From: Peptococcaceae bacterium UBA5356
Lineage (GTDB): Bacteria > Bacillota > Peptococcia > DRI-13 > DTU073
Length of the DNA: 64,000 nucleotides
Assembly (NCBI GenBank): GCA_002407935.1
Contig: DHPU01000008.1
Location: 8,970 to 72,969, forward strand
Reading direction: 5' to 3'
Position numbers and translations under genes: made by a program. The notes under the pieces were generated by a model that worked only from the letters and a program-made list of their open reading frames with translations, did not search any database and had not been told where the DNA came from. Positions 56,287-64,000 of the stretch are shown here, piece by piece. Positions within the stretch are counted from its first letter, which is position 1, and every line of letters starts with the position of its first letter.

Positions 56287-56321
56287 AATTTAAATAGAAT
56301 TAAATTGAAGTTTATTCAAAA

Positions 56322-56357
56322 AACAGCCAACGAAAAAAATTCGTTGGCTGTTTTTTC
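56322..56357 (+). terminator. Terminator after the DUF4160/DUF2442 pair
   Basis: Perfect 13-bp stem AACAGCCAACGAA (56322-56334) / TTCGTTGGCTGTT (56340-56352) with a 5-base loop and a following T run. It marks the right end of the accessory island. Confidence 0.92.
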
Positions 56358-56437
56358 GTAAGCGTTAAAGTGTTGTGGTTCTGTTTTGGGAGGAGAGGGC
56401 ATAAAGATATTTAATAGGTAAATGGGGGGATGTTCTG

Positions 56438-56692
56438 GTGGAGAAATTGACTCGTTTTTTGGATCTACCGAAGGAGATTGTTTATAATTTACCTAAAGTT
56501 ACCCTAATTGGTAATATGCAGGTTTTGCTGGAAAACCATCGGGGGATTATTGAATATAGTGCGGAAAAAGTACGAATCGCCATAAATTCGGGCGAGATGG
56601 AGATCACCGGTGAGGGGTTATTTATTCGGAACATTAACAGGGATGAAATCTCTCTGGATGGAGATATTTCCGCTATAAAATTTTACCGGTAG
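56438..56692 (+). CDS. yqfC: Sporulation protein YqfC
   Basis: An 84-residue member of the YabP/YqfC family of sporulation proteins, which are made in the mother cell and are needed for normal spore formation. It has LPKEIVYNLPKVTLIGNMQV, then VLLENHRGIIEYSAEKVRI, and ends in SLDGDISAIKFYR. The GTG start follows GGGGGGATGTTCT. It precedes yqfD by 10 bases, as in Bacillus and other spore formers. I see no clear sigma-E promoter. Confidence 0.9.
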   Translation: MEKLTRFLDLPKEIVYNLPKVTLIGNMQVLLENHRGIIEYSAEKVRIAINSGEMEITGEGLFIRNINRDEISLDGDISAIKFYR

Positions 56693-56702
56693 GTGGTTGG
56701 AG

Positions 56703-57917
56703 ATGAAATGGACTTCCGGGATATCCGGTTATGTAGAGATATCTTTATGGGGTATGCAGCCGGAAAGAGTAATTAATATGGCCTTGAGCAGGGGCATTTC
56801 TATTTGGGATATTCGACATCAAGAAAAAGATCATTATATACTCAAGGTAAGTTTGGGTGGATATAAAGCTTTACGTATTTTAGTAAGGCGTTCTTCCTGT
56901 CGGGTAAAAATCATCACTAAAAAAGGGGCGCCTTTTTTAGTGATGCGGGCCAAAAGAAGAAAAGTACTAGTCATAGGTACTTTCTTTTTTTGCCTTACTT
57001 TATATTTTTTAAGTTCTTTTGTTTGGTTTATCGAGGTGACGGGGAACAAATTGGTTTCCGCAGAACTTATTTTGGAGAAGGGACAATTGCAGGGGCTGCG
57101 CAGGGGAATGCCTAAAGCGGCTTTTAATCGGAAGGAGCTTGCCGAAAGATTACTCTCGGAAATTCCTGAGCTTTCCTGGGCAGGGATTCATACACAGGGA
57201 ACAAAGGTAATTATTGAGGTTGCGGAAAAAACCTTGCCTCCCGCTGATGACGAGCATCAGCCGGCGGATTTAGTAGCACGGATTGATGGAAAGATAGAAG
57301 AATTACTTGTCTTAGTGGGAACTCCACTGGTGAGAGAGGGCGATCAGGTCAAAAAGGGGCAGACTCTGATTGCCGGTTTATTGTATTCACAGATAAAAAT
57401 TTCGGAAACGGGGGAAATTAGTCCGGAAGGAGAACCGGAGTTGGTTCGTGCTAAAGGTCTTATTCGGGGCAGGGTTGTACGGACACATATAGAGCAGTGC
57501 CCGATCCTGGAAGAAATTAGGGGCGATACGGGAGCCGAGACCGGTGCGGTTTTATTAAAGCTGCTGGGAAAAGAGATTTATTTACGGGGAACCGGGGAAT
57601 GTGCTTATGAAAATTACCGGGTGATTCGCCAGACTAAACCACTTATTAACTTTAAGGGGAGGATTTTTCAGGGCGCTGTCGAATTAATTACTATTGTGTT
57701 TAAGGAGCAATTTTGTGAAAGACGACAATGGGGGATAGAAGGGGCATATCAGGAAGCGGGCAGGAGAGCACGGGAAATTTTAAAAAGTGCTTTACCGATT
57801 GATTGCAAAATTACCGCCCAAAAATTCGAGCCGGTACCGGTACAAGATAAAGGGATTGTGGCAGTAAAATATGAGCTGGAGACAGTTGAAGATATCGGAA
57901 CTTATCGGCGAAGATAG
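56703..57917 (+). CDS. yqfD: Sporulation protein YqfD
   Basis: This 404-residue membrane protein of unknown biochemical role is required for efficient sporulation. It has an N-terminal domain (SGYVEISLWGMQPERVINMA), one transmembrane segment (about 92-112, VLVIGTFFFCLTLYFLSSFV) and a large external domain with POTRA-like features. ATG 56703 is taken; a TTG two codons earlier is possible. The coding sequence contains a perfect 15-bp inverted repeat at 56912-56945, reported below. The phoH gene that normally follows is missing. Confidence 0.9.
   Translation: MKWTSGISGYVEISLWGMQPERVINMALSRGISIWDIRHQEKDHYILKVSLGGYKALRILVRRSSCRVKIITKKGAPFLVMRAKRRKVLVIGTFFFCLTLYFLSSFVWFIEVTGNKLVSAELILEKGQLQGLRRGMPKAAFNRKELAERLLSEIPELSWAGIHTQGTKVIIEVAEKTLPPADDEHQPADLVARIDGKIEELLVLVGTPLVREGDQVKKGQTLIAGLLYSQIKISETGEISPEGEPELVRAKGLIRGRVVRTHIEQCPILEEIRGDTGAETGAVLLKLLGKEIYLRGTGECAYENYRVIRQTKPLINFKGRIFQGAVELITIVFKEQFCERRQWGIEGAYQEAGRRAREILKSALPIDCKITAQKFEPVPVQDKGIVAVKYELETVEDIGTYRRR
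56912..56945. repeat. Perfect 15-bp inverted repeat inside yqfD
   Basis: CATCACTAAAAAAGG (56912-56926) and CCTTTTTTAGTGATG (56931-56945) with the 4-base loop GGCG. It encodes ordinary family residues (ITKKGAPFLVM), so the hairpin is laid over conserved protein sequence. Confidence 0.85.
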
Positions 57918-57937
57918 CTTATTAACATTAAATCGGG

Positions 57938-57943
57938 TATAAT
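57938..57943 (+). promoter_or_regulatory. Possible -10 element upstream of pgpH
   Basis: TATAAT in the 160-base gap after yqfD. The -35 region at the right spacing is poor, so this is tentative. The gap holds no other recognisable signal. Confidence 0.35.
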
Positions 57944-58077
57944 AAATTGTTAGAGTAAAACCTTTAGTGCAAAGGATTGTACTGGCGTATGAAGATTATC
58001 AGCGGACTGAAGACGAAGATAAGGATAAAGGGAATGGTTAGGTTAATAAGGGGGAGATTGCGATAGAAACTCAAAAA

Positions 58078-60243
58078 ATGAAGGCCCCATTTTTTAGGGA
58101 AACAAGGGCTATCTGGAGAAATAGCCGGGTGAGAAAAATTATTTCGTTTTTGGCTTTCTTTTTAGGTATTCTGATTATTTTTGCGTTTCATTTTCTTCCT
58201 AAAGATTTACCTGTGCAAGAAGGACAAGTTTCGCCTACTACGATTAAGGCATCTCAGACGATTACCTTTGAAGATACCCGTAAAACGGCAGAACGAAAGA
58301 AACAGGCCGAAGAACGAATCAAGGAAGTCTATATTTTGGACAGAAGTATTCTGGCGCAAATGGAGCAGGATCTAAAAAGCTGTTTTACAGATTTGGAAAC
58401 ACTATTAAATGATGATCTAAGCAGTAAGGACAAGATGAAGGCGCTGCAGGAAAGATACCATTTGCAAGAAGGTACGGTTAGGGCTTTGGTTTCTTTAGAT
58501 TCTAATACGATTAAATCGTTAAATCTGGAAGCGGATACCCTTTTAAAAAATCATTGGCAGACTGGGGTTAGGGATTTTGAGGTTGAAGAAAAAAAGGTGA
58601 AGCTATATAACCAGATTGATTTATTAAATATTACCGTACCTTATAAAAATCTGTTAAAATCAGTATTTAATAAAATTGAATTTCAAGCGAATTATCTTAA
58701 GGATGAAGAGGCAACCATCAGAGCTAGGCAGGAAGCCACGCAAAACGAAGGGGTCGTCATGGTGACGATTCGTAAAGGACAGAAGATTGTTGGGGAAGGT
58801 GAGGTTGTTACTGCCGAACACATTGAAATTTTGCAGGCCCTTGGTTATAAATGGTCAGTGGCTCCCTATGTTACCTTATTGGGTGTATCTATTTTCACTT
58901 TGCTGGCCTTTGTTTTGACGTGGTTTTATCTAAAATATTACCGTAAAGATTTATACCGTAAAGGGATTAACATGGTTTTGCTTGGCCTGCTTTGTTTTAT
59001 CTCTTTATTGCTGACTATTTTAATTTCCTCGGTAAATATCAGTTCTAATCTAGAGGTCGCTAAAATGGTAGGTTATTTAATCCCTGTAGCTACAGGATCC
59101 ATGTTAATCGCTATTCTTTTGGATACAACTTTGGCTATTTTTATGACAGTTTTACTTTGCTTCTTTATCGGTATTTTGACAGGGAATCAACTCTCTTATG
59201 CGATTACGGCGTTTATTGGCGGGTTAGTGGGAATTTACAGCGTGGGCAAATTCAACCAGAGATTGGATTGGGTGAAAGCCGGCTTATTTATTTCTTGTGC
59301 CAATGTGGTCAGCATTTTGTCATTAGGCTTGATGAATAACGATGATTGGCCTGTGCTCTTGATTGGCTGTTCTTTAGGGGTCACTAATGGGATTTTTTCT
59401 TCTATTTTTGCTTATGGCAGTCTCCCCTTTTTGGAATCGGGGTTTAAGGTTACTACCAGTGTTCGCCTTTTAGAGCTTTCCAATCCCAACCAGCCTCTTT
59501 TAAAAAGGTTATTAATTGAGGCCCCGGGAACTTATCATCACAGTATTTTAGTGGGAAATCTCGGGGAGGCGGCTGCTGATCTGGTGGGAGCCGATTCTTT
59601 ACTGGTACGTGTAGGAGCTTATTATCATGATATCGGTAAGTTAAAGAGACCCTATTTTTTCATTGAAAACCAGTTAGGAGGAGAAAACCCGCACGAAAAA
59701 CTTTCTCCTTCTTTGAGTGCTTTGATTATTACCTCTCATTTGAAAGATGGTTTAGAAATTGCCCAGCAGCATAATATTCCTCCTGTAATTATAGATTTGA
59801 TTGCTCAGCATCATGGGACAGGCTTAGCCACTTATTTTTATCATAAAGCCTTGGAAATGGGGAATTCTGATAATGTAAAAGAAGAAGACTACCGTTATAA
59901 TGCACCGAAACCTCAGTCTAAGGAAGCGGCCATTATTATGCTGGCTGACAGTGTGGAGGCGGCAGTTCGTTCCATGACTTCACCCAATCTTGGTAAAATT
60001 GAAGGATTAGTGCGGAAAATGCTCAAAGAACGTTTAGAAGACGGACAACTGGATGAATGTGAGTTGACTTTTAAAGATCTTGATTTGATTGCAACTGCTT
60101 TTACCCGGATTTTAAGCGGTATTTTCCATACCAGAATAGAATATCCGGAAAATGTTTTGGAAGCGCTGAAGGGAGGAAATCTGCTTAATGGAGATCTTAA
60201 TGGGGAATCAGCAGGAGAACATCACGATAACTCCGCAGATTGA
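58078..60243 (+). CDS. pgpH: Seven-transmembrane HD-domain phosphodiesterase (PgpH type)
   Basis: A c-di-AMP phosphodiesterase of the 7TMR-HD family, 721 residues. One N-terminal transmembrane segment (about 20-40) precedes a large extracellular 7TMR-HDED domain (about 45-265). Seven helices follow (about 268-460). The cytoplasmic HD domain has YHHSILVGNLGEAAAD and GAYYHDIGKLKRPYFFIENQ, then AQHHGTGLATYFYHKA. The H..HD..H metal ligands are all present. The ATG at 58078 lacks a close ribosome site: GGGGGAGA lies 21 bases upstream and would suit a non-standard ATA at 58063, so the start is uncertain. It overlaps ybeY by 56 bases. Confidence 0.9.
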   Translation: MKAPFFRETRAIWRNSRVRKIISFLAFFLGILIIFAFHFLPKDLPVQEGQVSPTTIKASQTITFEDTRKTAERKKQAEERIKEVYILDRSILAQMEQDLKSCFTDLETLLNDDLSSKDKMKALQERYHLQEGTVRALVSLDSNTIKSLNLEADTLLKNHWQTGVRDFEVEEKKVKLYNQIDLLNITVPYKNLLKSVFNKIEFQANYLKDEEATIRARQEATQNEGVVMVTIRKGQKIVGEGEVVTAEHIEILQALGYKWSVAPYVTLLGVSIFTLLAFVLTWFYLKYYRKDLYRKGINMVLLGLLCFISLLLTILISSVNISSNLEVAKMVGYLIPVATGSMLIAILLDTTLAIFMTVLLCFFIGILTGNQLSYAITAFIGGLVGIYSVGKFNQRLDWVKAGLFISCANVVSILSLGLMNNDDWPVLLIGCSLGVTNGIFSSIFAYGSLPFLESGFKVTTSVRLLELSNPNQPLLKRLLIEAPGTYHHSILVGNLGEAAADLVGADSLLVRVGAYYHDIGKLKRPYFFIENQLGGENPHEKLSPSLSALIITSHLKDGLEIAQQHNIPPVIIDLIAQHHGTGLATYFYHKALEMGNSDNVKEEDYRYNAPKPQSKEAAIIMLADSVEAAVRSMTSPNLGKIEGLVRKMLKERLEDGQLDECELTFKDLDLIATAFTRILSGIFHTRIEYPENVLEALKGGNLLNGDLNGESAGEHHDNSAD

Positions 60244-60676
60244 AGAAGTGATTAATAAGGTTGGGCAGGAAATTAGTCGCAGATTTAAGTTAGATGATCA
60301 TACGGAGGTAAGTGTAGCCTTTGTTGATGATTTAATGATTAAGGATTTGAATCGAACTTACCGGGCAATCGATCAGGTCACCGACGTATTATCTTTTGCT
60401 TTTGATGAAGAGGCAGAAGGGACGCCGGAAACTCCGGTTAAAGGGTCGGAAATTCACCTTTTGGGAGAGATTATTATTTCTTTGGAAACAGCCCGGCGGC
60501 AGGCGGAGGAATATGGGCACAGTTTTGTCAGAGAACTCGCGTTTTTGTTTTTACATGGGATGCTTCATCTTCTGGGCTATGATCATCAGGAGGAACAGGA
60601 TACGCGAGAAATGCGCAAAATGGAAGAGGAAATTCTGCACACTTTAAATTATAGGCGCTGGGCAGAAAATTCTTAG
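60188..60676 (+). CDS. ybeY: Endoribonuclease YbeY (16S rRNA maturation)
   Basis: A single-strand-specific, metal-dependent RNase involved in 16S rRNA 3' processing and ribosome quality control. The 162 residues contain VSVAFVDDLMIKDLNRTYR, DVLSFAF and the metal motif HGMLHLLGYDH. Two starts are possible: ATG 60188 with GGGAGG 11 bases upstream, and ATG 60200 with GGAG 6 bases upstream. Both lie within the end of pgpH, so translation is coupled. Confidence 0.94.
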   Translation: MEILMGNQQENITITPQIEEVINKVGQEISRRFKLDDHTEVSVAFVDDLMIKDLNRTYRAIDQVTDVLSFAFDEEAEGTPETPVKGSEIHLLGEIIISLETARRQAEEYGHSFVRELAFLFLHGMLHLLGYDHQEEQDTREMRKMEEEILHTLNYRRWAENS

Positions 60677-60706
60677 ATGTAGATAGAGTTAGGGAGGGAA
60701 ACTTTT

Positions 60707-61972
60707 TTGTCTCAGATACAGGTGATACAAATCTTCTTACTGGTGGGGCTATTGTTTTTATCTGCTTTTTTTTCGGCTTCGGAAACAGCTTTTTTCTCGG
60801 CGAACAAAGTAAAAATTCGGCGGCTGGTGGAAGAAGGAAACAAACGAGCGATTCTCACCAGGCGTTTAATGGATCAGCCTGCCAGATTAATTTCTACTAT
60901 TTTGATTGGCAATAATGTGGTTAATATCGGGGCAACAGCTTTAGCGACTACTTTAGCAATTAGTATTTTTGGTTCTACAGGAGCAGGGGTTGCTGTCGGT
61001 GTAATGTCCGTTTTAATTCTTGTTTTCGGAGAAATTACACCCAAAACGTTGGCCGCTAGGCGAGCGGAAACTTTTTCTCTGCGGGTAAGTCGTTTGCTTA
61101 ATCTGTTAGGAAAGCTTTTAGCTCCGATTATTTATGTCTTTAATTTATTAACGAATGCCTTGGTAAGATTAATTGACGGACCGGGGAAGGAAAATCATCT
61201 AATAACAGAGGAAGAATTGCGGATGCTGGTCAATGTAGGGGAGGAAGAAGGGTTTATTGACGAAGATGAGCGGGAGATGATTGATAGTATCTTTGAATTT
61301 GATGATACTTTGGTGAGGGAGGTAATGATCCCGCGTATTGATATTGTGGCTGTTAATGTTACGGAGACATTGGAAAATGTGATTAAACTGGTTATTAAAA
61401 TGGGACATTCGCGTATTCCCGTGTTTGATGAGACCGTAGACAATATCATCGGTTTAATTTATGCGAAGGATATTTTACAGGTATTTGTTGAACCCTCTCC
61501 TGAAAAGAGAACATTGCAGAAATTGATGCGTTCGGCTTATTATGTTCCGGAAAGTAAAAAGGTACGTGATTTGTTTGCCGAATTACGTAAGGAAAAGGTA
61601 CATATGGCCATTGTTCTTGATGAGTACGGAGGGACAGCTGGACTGGTTACGATTGAGGATGTAATTGAGGAGATTGTGGGCGAGATTCAAGATGAATATG
61701 ATCAAGAGGAAAAAGCGGTGGAAAGATTGAGTGACGGCTCTCTTCTTGTGGATGCCCGTACCCCTATTTATGAAATAAATGAGCTTTTAGAAATTGATTT
61801 ACCTGATGATGAATTTGAGACAATTAGTGGGTGGGTTTTTCATAATTTAGGTACTTTACCTGATGAAGGGCAGGAAATGGATATAGGTGACATTCATGTT
61901 AAGGTAGAGAAAATCACAGGACGACGTATTGGAAAGCTGCATCTCTGGAAAAAAGAGCATAATCCAGGATAA
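60707..61972 (+). CDS. CNNM/CBS-domain membrane protein (HlyC/CorC family)
   Basis: 421 residues: an N-terminal DUF21/CNNM membrane domain with about three helices (about 8-30, 65-95, 100-150) and FSASETAFFSANKVKIRRL. A CBS pair follows (REVMIPRIDIVAVNV; SAYYVPESKKVRDL; HMAIVLDEYGGTAGLVTIED). The C-terminal CorC_HlyC domain contains DGSLLVDARTPIYEINELL and TISGWVFHNLG. The family is linked to Mg2+/Co2+ handling; haemolysin is a historic name. The TTG start follows GGGAGGGAA. In many Firmicutes dgkA occupies the ybeY-cdd interval instead. Confidence 0.88.
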   Translation: MSQIQVIQIFLLVGLLFLSAFFSASETAFFSANKVKIRRLVEEGNKRAILTRRLMDQPARLISTILIGNNVVNIGATALATTLAISIFGSTGAGVAVGVMSVLILVFGEITPKTLAARRAETFSLRVSRLLNLLGKLLAPIIYVFNLLTNALVRLIDGPGKENHLITEEELRMLVNVGEEEGFIDEDEREMIDSIFEFDDTLVREVMIPRIDIVAVNVTETLENVIKLVIKMGHSRIPVFDETVDNIIGLIYAKDILQVFVEPSPEKRTLQKLMRSAYYVPESKKVRDLFAELRKEKVHMAIVLDEYGGTAGLVTIEDVIEEIVGEIQDEYDQEEKAVERLSDGSLLVDARTPIYEINELLEIDLPDDEFETISGWVFHNLGTLPDEGQEMDIGDIHVKVEKITGRRIGKLHLWKKEHNPG

Positions 61973-61999
61973 TTTATTTAGTTACAAGGAGTAGTGGAC

Positions 62000-63043
62000 A
62001 TGAGATTCAAGTATATCTTAGGGGGCTTTGCCGCATTTTTCTTGAGTATGGCGCTCGGGATGGTTACGTATTATTATATTCATCCGTTACTGCCCAAGGA
62101 AATGGCAATGTATGAATTAAAAAAGGAGATAGACGAAGAAGCAGAGGAAAAAGCAGTGGCATATTCCTTCAATGGATGGAAGGATAAGCCGAGGAAAAGG
62201 GCTTTGGCAGTAGTGATTGATAATGAGGAAGAGGCCAGGCCGCAAGCTGGGCTGGAACGGGCAGATGTAGTAGTGGAATTACCGATTGAAGGAGGGATAA
62301 CTCGTTTTATTGCAATTATCTCTCGAGAAGATTCGGATTTGGTTGGGCCTGTTCGCAGTGCCAGACCCCATTTTGTGGAACTGGCTGGGGAGTATAAGGC
62401 CATTTTGGTTCATGCCGGAGGCTCTGAAGAGGCCTTGCAGAAAATAGCGACAGAAGAACCGGATCACCTTGATCAGATATACGGTGGGTATCAGGTAGCG
62501 GCTGCTTTCTGGCGTACACCGGATCAACGCAAGCCCCATAATCTTTTTACCAGTTACGATACTTTACGTCGGGTGGCGAAACAATTAAAAATGAATATTA
62601 CTTTCTTACCTCCTCAGCGTCTGCTCTTAAGTCAGGATGCGGAAGTCACGGGAGAGGAAGTTGAGGATTTGCATATTTTTTATTCCCATAAAAGTTATTT
62701 AGTACGTTTCGTTTTTAATAAGGAGAAGGGAATTTTCGAGAGATTTATTTCTGATAAGGATAAACCACATTTAAATGCGGCAGGTGAACAATTAACGGCG
62801 GCTAATGTACTTGTTCAATTTGCCCCTTATCGTTATAAGGATGGGGATGGTCATCTGCAACTGATTATGGATGGGGAAGGAGAGGCACTGATTTTCCGTG
62901 CCGGCAAGGTAATCAAAGGGCGATGGGAAAAGACACCGGGGAATCTTACAAAGTTTACCGATGAAAAAGGAACGGTGGTTCCTTTGTTGGAAGGGCCTAC
63001 CTGGATTGAGGTTGTTCCTCAGGGAAGCAGGGTGGATTATTAA
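62000..63043 (+). CDS. YerB-like exported protein (DUF3048)
   Basis: A 347-residue protein of the DUF3048/YerB family with an N-terminal membrane anchor (about 6-29, LGGFAAFFLSMALGMVTYYY). Family landmarks are ALAVVIDNEEEARPQAGLERA, VVELPIEGGITRFIAIISRE and VGPVRSARPHFVELAGEYKA. The C-terminal part has TAANVLVQFAPYRYKDGDGH. The role is not established. ATG 62000 is preferred over GTG 61994 because AAGGAG lies 8 bases upstream. No lipobox cysteine is visible. Confidence 0.85.
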   Translation: MRFKYILGGFAAFFLSMALGMVTYYYIHPLLPKEMAMYELKKEIDEEAEEKAVAYSFNGWKDKPRKRALAVVIDNEEEARPQAGLERADVVVELPIEGGITRFIAIISREDSDLVGPVRSARPHFVELAGEYKAILVHAGGSEEALQKIATEEPDHLDQIYGGYQVAAAFWRTPDQRKPHNLFTSYDTLRRVAKQLKMNITFLPPQRLLLSQDAEVTGEEVEDLHIFYSHKSYLVRFVFNKEKGIFERFISDKDKPHLNAAGEQLTAANVLVQFAPYRYKDGDGHLQLIMDGEGEALIFRAGKVIKGRWEKTPGNLTKFTDEKGTVVPLLEGPTWIEVVPQGSRVDY

Positions 63044-63406
63044 GGGTAAACATGTGTCCTTCGTTGTTTTAGTCAAGGATTACCTCGGGGTTCCAAATTC
63101 TCGGACAGAACAGTCCTAAGCTTGGTTCGGCGTGATACCGACCGGGCTCAATTCGCCTCCCTGCTCAGTTCGCCCTAGCGCCGATCTCCTTGTCGGCGAC
63201 TTCGGTATCACTAGCCTCACCTTCGCTAAGGATGTTTAGCTGCCCGATGATAGTCACCCTCCGGTAATGCCTTGCCTAAAACGGCACATTTCCTATTTCG
63301 AATCTCGAGTAGGGCAGCACAACATATTTACCCCTTTACGAAGGGATATATTCAGTGGAGCACATGCTTTTAGATAAGTTAAACTGTAAGATCGGGGGTA
63401 AAAAAA
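63044..63406. other. Intergenic element with nested inverted repeats, possible structured RNA or foldback element
   Basis: No open reading frame with a ribosome site. Nested complementary arms: GGGTAAACATG (about 63045-63055) with CATATTTACCC (63323-63333), 10 of 11 paired; CAAGGATTACC (63074-63084) with GGTAATGCCTTG (63263-63274), one bulge; GTGATACCGA (63132-63141) with TCGGTATCAC (63202-63211), perfect; and an inner hairpin CGCCGA (63179-63184) / TCGGCG (63193-63198). An 11-base direct repeat CTCAATTCGCC / CTCAGTTCGCC lies between the inner arms. It is more GC-rich than its surroundings. I do not recognise it as a known RNA class. Confidence 0.55.
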
Positions 63407-63853
63407 ATGGCGGAGATGAAGCAAGAAAAGAATTGGAGTTGTGAACGGGAAGCAGAATTGATAGAGATGGCCGGAAGGGTGCGTGAAAATGCGTATGCCC
63501 CTTATTCTCATTTTAAAGTGGGAGCAGCACTGTTGGCTGATGATGGGAAGATCTATCCGGGTTGTAATGTAGAAAACGCTTCTTATGGATTATCTGTCTG
63601 TGCGGAAAGAGCGGCAGTTTTTCATGCTGTTTCTCATGGGGCAACTTCGTTTCAAGCGTTAGCCGTAATAGCGGATTTAGAGGAGCCGGTTCCGCCTTGT
63701 GGGGCTTGTCGCCAGATCTTAGCGGAGTTTTCTCAGGAGATGCCGATCATTATGACAAATTTACAGGGGAAGATTAGGCGGATGAAAGTGCAAGATTTAT
63801 TACCGTACGTCTTTATCCCTGATGAATTACGGGAGGAAAAAGTTGATGACTGA
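63407..63853 (+). CDS. cdd: Cytidine deaminase
   Basis: A zinc enzyme of pyrimidine salvage that converts cytidine and deoxycytidine to uridine forms. The 148 residues are of the homotetrameric type. The zinc site is Cys65-Ala-Glu67 in [13 protein letters not shown], with Cys98 and Cys101 in [10 protein letters not shown]; Glu67 is the proton shuttle. The N-terminus [10 protein letters not shown] is somewhat longer than usual. It precedes era with an 8-base overlap, as in Bacillus. Confidence 0.94.
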   Translation: MAEMKQEKNWSCEREAELIEMAGRVRENAYAPYSHFKVGAALLADDGKIYPGCNVENASYGLSVCAERAAVFHAVSHGATSFQALAVIADLEEPVPPCGACRQILAEFSQEMPIIMTNLQGKIRRMKVQDLLPYVFIPDELREEKVDD

Positions 63854-64000
63854 TGGTTTTAAATCCGGGTTTATTGCTTTGATTGGGCGGCCTAATGCCG
63901 GAAAATCGACGTTATTGAATAAGTTGATAGGCCAAAAAATAGCGATTATTTCTGATAAACCGCAGACGACGCGGAATAAGATTGTGGGGGTATTAACTCA
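63846..64000 (+). CDS. era: GTPase Era, N-terminal part (cut by window end)
   Basis: The first 51 codons of Era, an essential GTPase that binds 16S rRNA and is needed for 30S maturation. The G1 loop GRPNAGKST is at residues 14-22. It is followed by [17 protein letters not shown] and [11 protein letters not shown], the Era switch I region. The start is ATG 63846, with GGGAGGAAA upstream inside cdd. It fits the conserved ybeY-cdd-era order. The rest lies outside the window. Confidence 0.93.
   Translation, partial: MTDGFKSGFIALIGRPNAGKSTLLNKLIGQKIAIISDKPQTTRNKIVGVLT

Noticed and set aside
63290..63325. tRNA-like T-loop TTCGAATC in the intergenic element before cdd
   Set aside because: No acceptor, D or anticodon arms can be placed around it, and there is no CCA end.

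Overview
The window comes from the chromosome of a low-GC, endospore-forming Firmicute, most likely a clostridial or Peptococcaceae-like lineage. The sporulation genes (SpoIIP, YqfC, YqfD), a leucine T-box, CIRCE control of heat shock and the gene order lepA-hemW-hrcA-grpE-dnaK-dnaJ-prmA-rsmE-mtaB-hinT-rpsU all fit this. An archaeal-like (group III) chaperonin lies inside the dnaK operon; as far as I recall this arrangement is known from Carboxydothermus and a few related Clostridia. No tRNA, rRNA, CRISPR array or transposase gene was seen.

Layout. 1-2.1 kb: the C-terminal end of a secreted carbohydrate-binding-like protein, a remnant of a DNA-repair methyltransferase gene, and an L,D-transpeptidase. 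2.1-6.4 kb: T-box-controlled leuS, purC and a HAD phosphatase. 6.5-8.4 kb: an accessory AAA/DUF4143 ATPase and a TetR regulator. 8.6-14.2 kb: DNA uptake genes comEA-comEC, a sporulation-type D,D-carboxypeptidase and holA. 14.2-18.1 kb: convergent rpsT, a small holin-like membrane protein, spoIIP, a small membrane protein and murJ. 18.2-31.8 kb: lepA, hemW and the CIRCE-controlled chaperone and RNA-modification cluster ending in rpsU. 31.8-35.6 kb: a lytic transglycosylase, the NfeD-FloA membrane-microdomain pair and an acidic membrane-anchored protein.

35.6-56.3 kb is a large accessory island of secreted repeat proteins. A 1487-residue subtilase carries 14 RCC1 units at an exact 150-bp period. 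It is followed by a 4545-residue protein with the same subtilase head, about 36 Kelch units, an RHS/YD shell with a complete RHS core, and a C-terminal toxin-like tail. A putative immunity gene follows at once. Next comes a promoterless, tail-less duplicate of about 1 kb of the RHS shell and a DUF4160/DUF2442 gene pair. This is the most unusual part of the window. It looks like a protease-headed polymorphic toxin locus.

56.4-64 kb returns to a conserved Firmicute block: yqfC, yqfD, the 7TM-HD phosphodiesterase pgpH, ybeY, a CBS/CorC membrane protein, a YerB-like lipoprotein-type protein, cdd and the start of era. The usual phoH and dgkA genes are absent from this block. A highly self-complementary intergenic element of roughly 290 bp, not identified, lies between the YerB-like gene and cdd.

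Several housekeeping genes (holA, mtaB, comEA, comEC, grpE, rsmE) carry short hydrophilic low-complexity segments, and the lepA-hemW spacer is a purine-rich simple repeat. This suggests frequent replication slippage in this genome.
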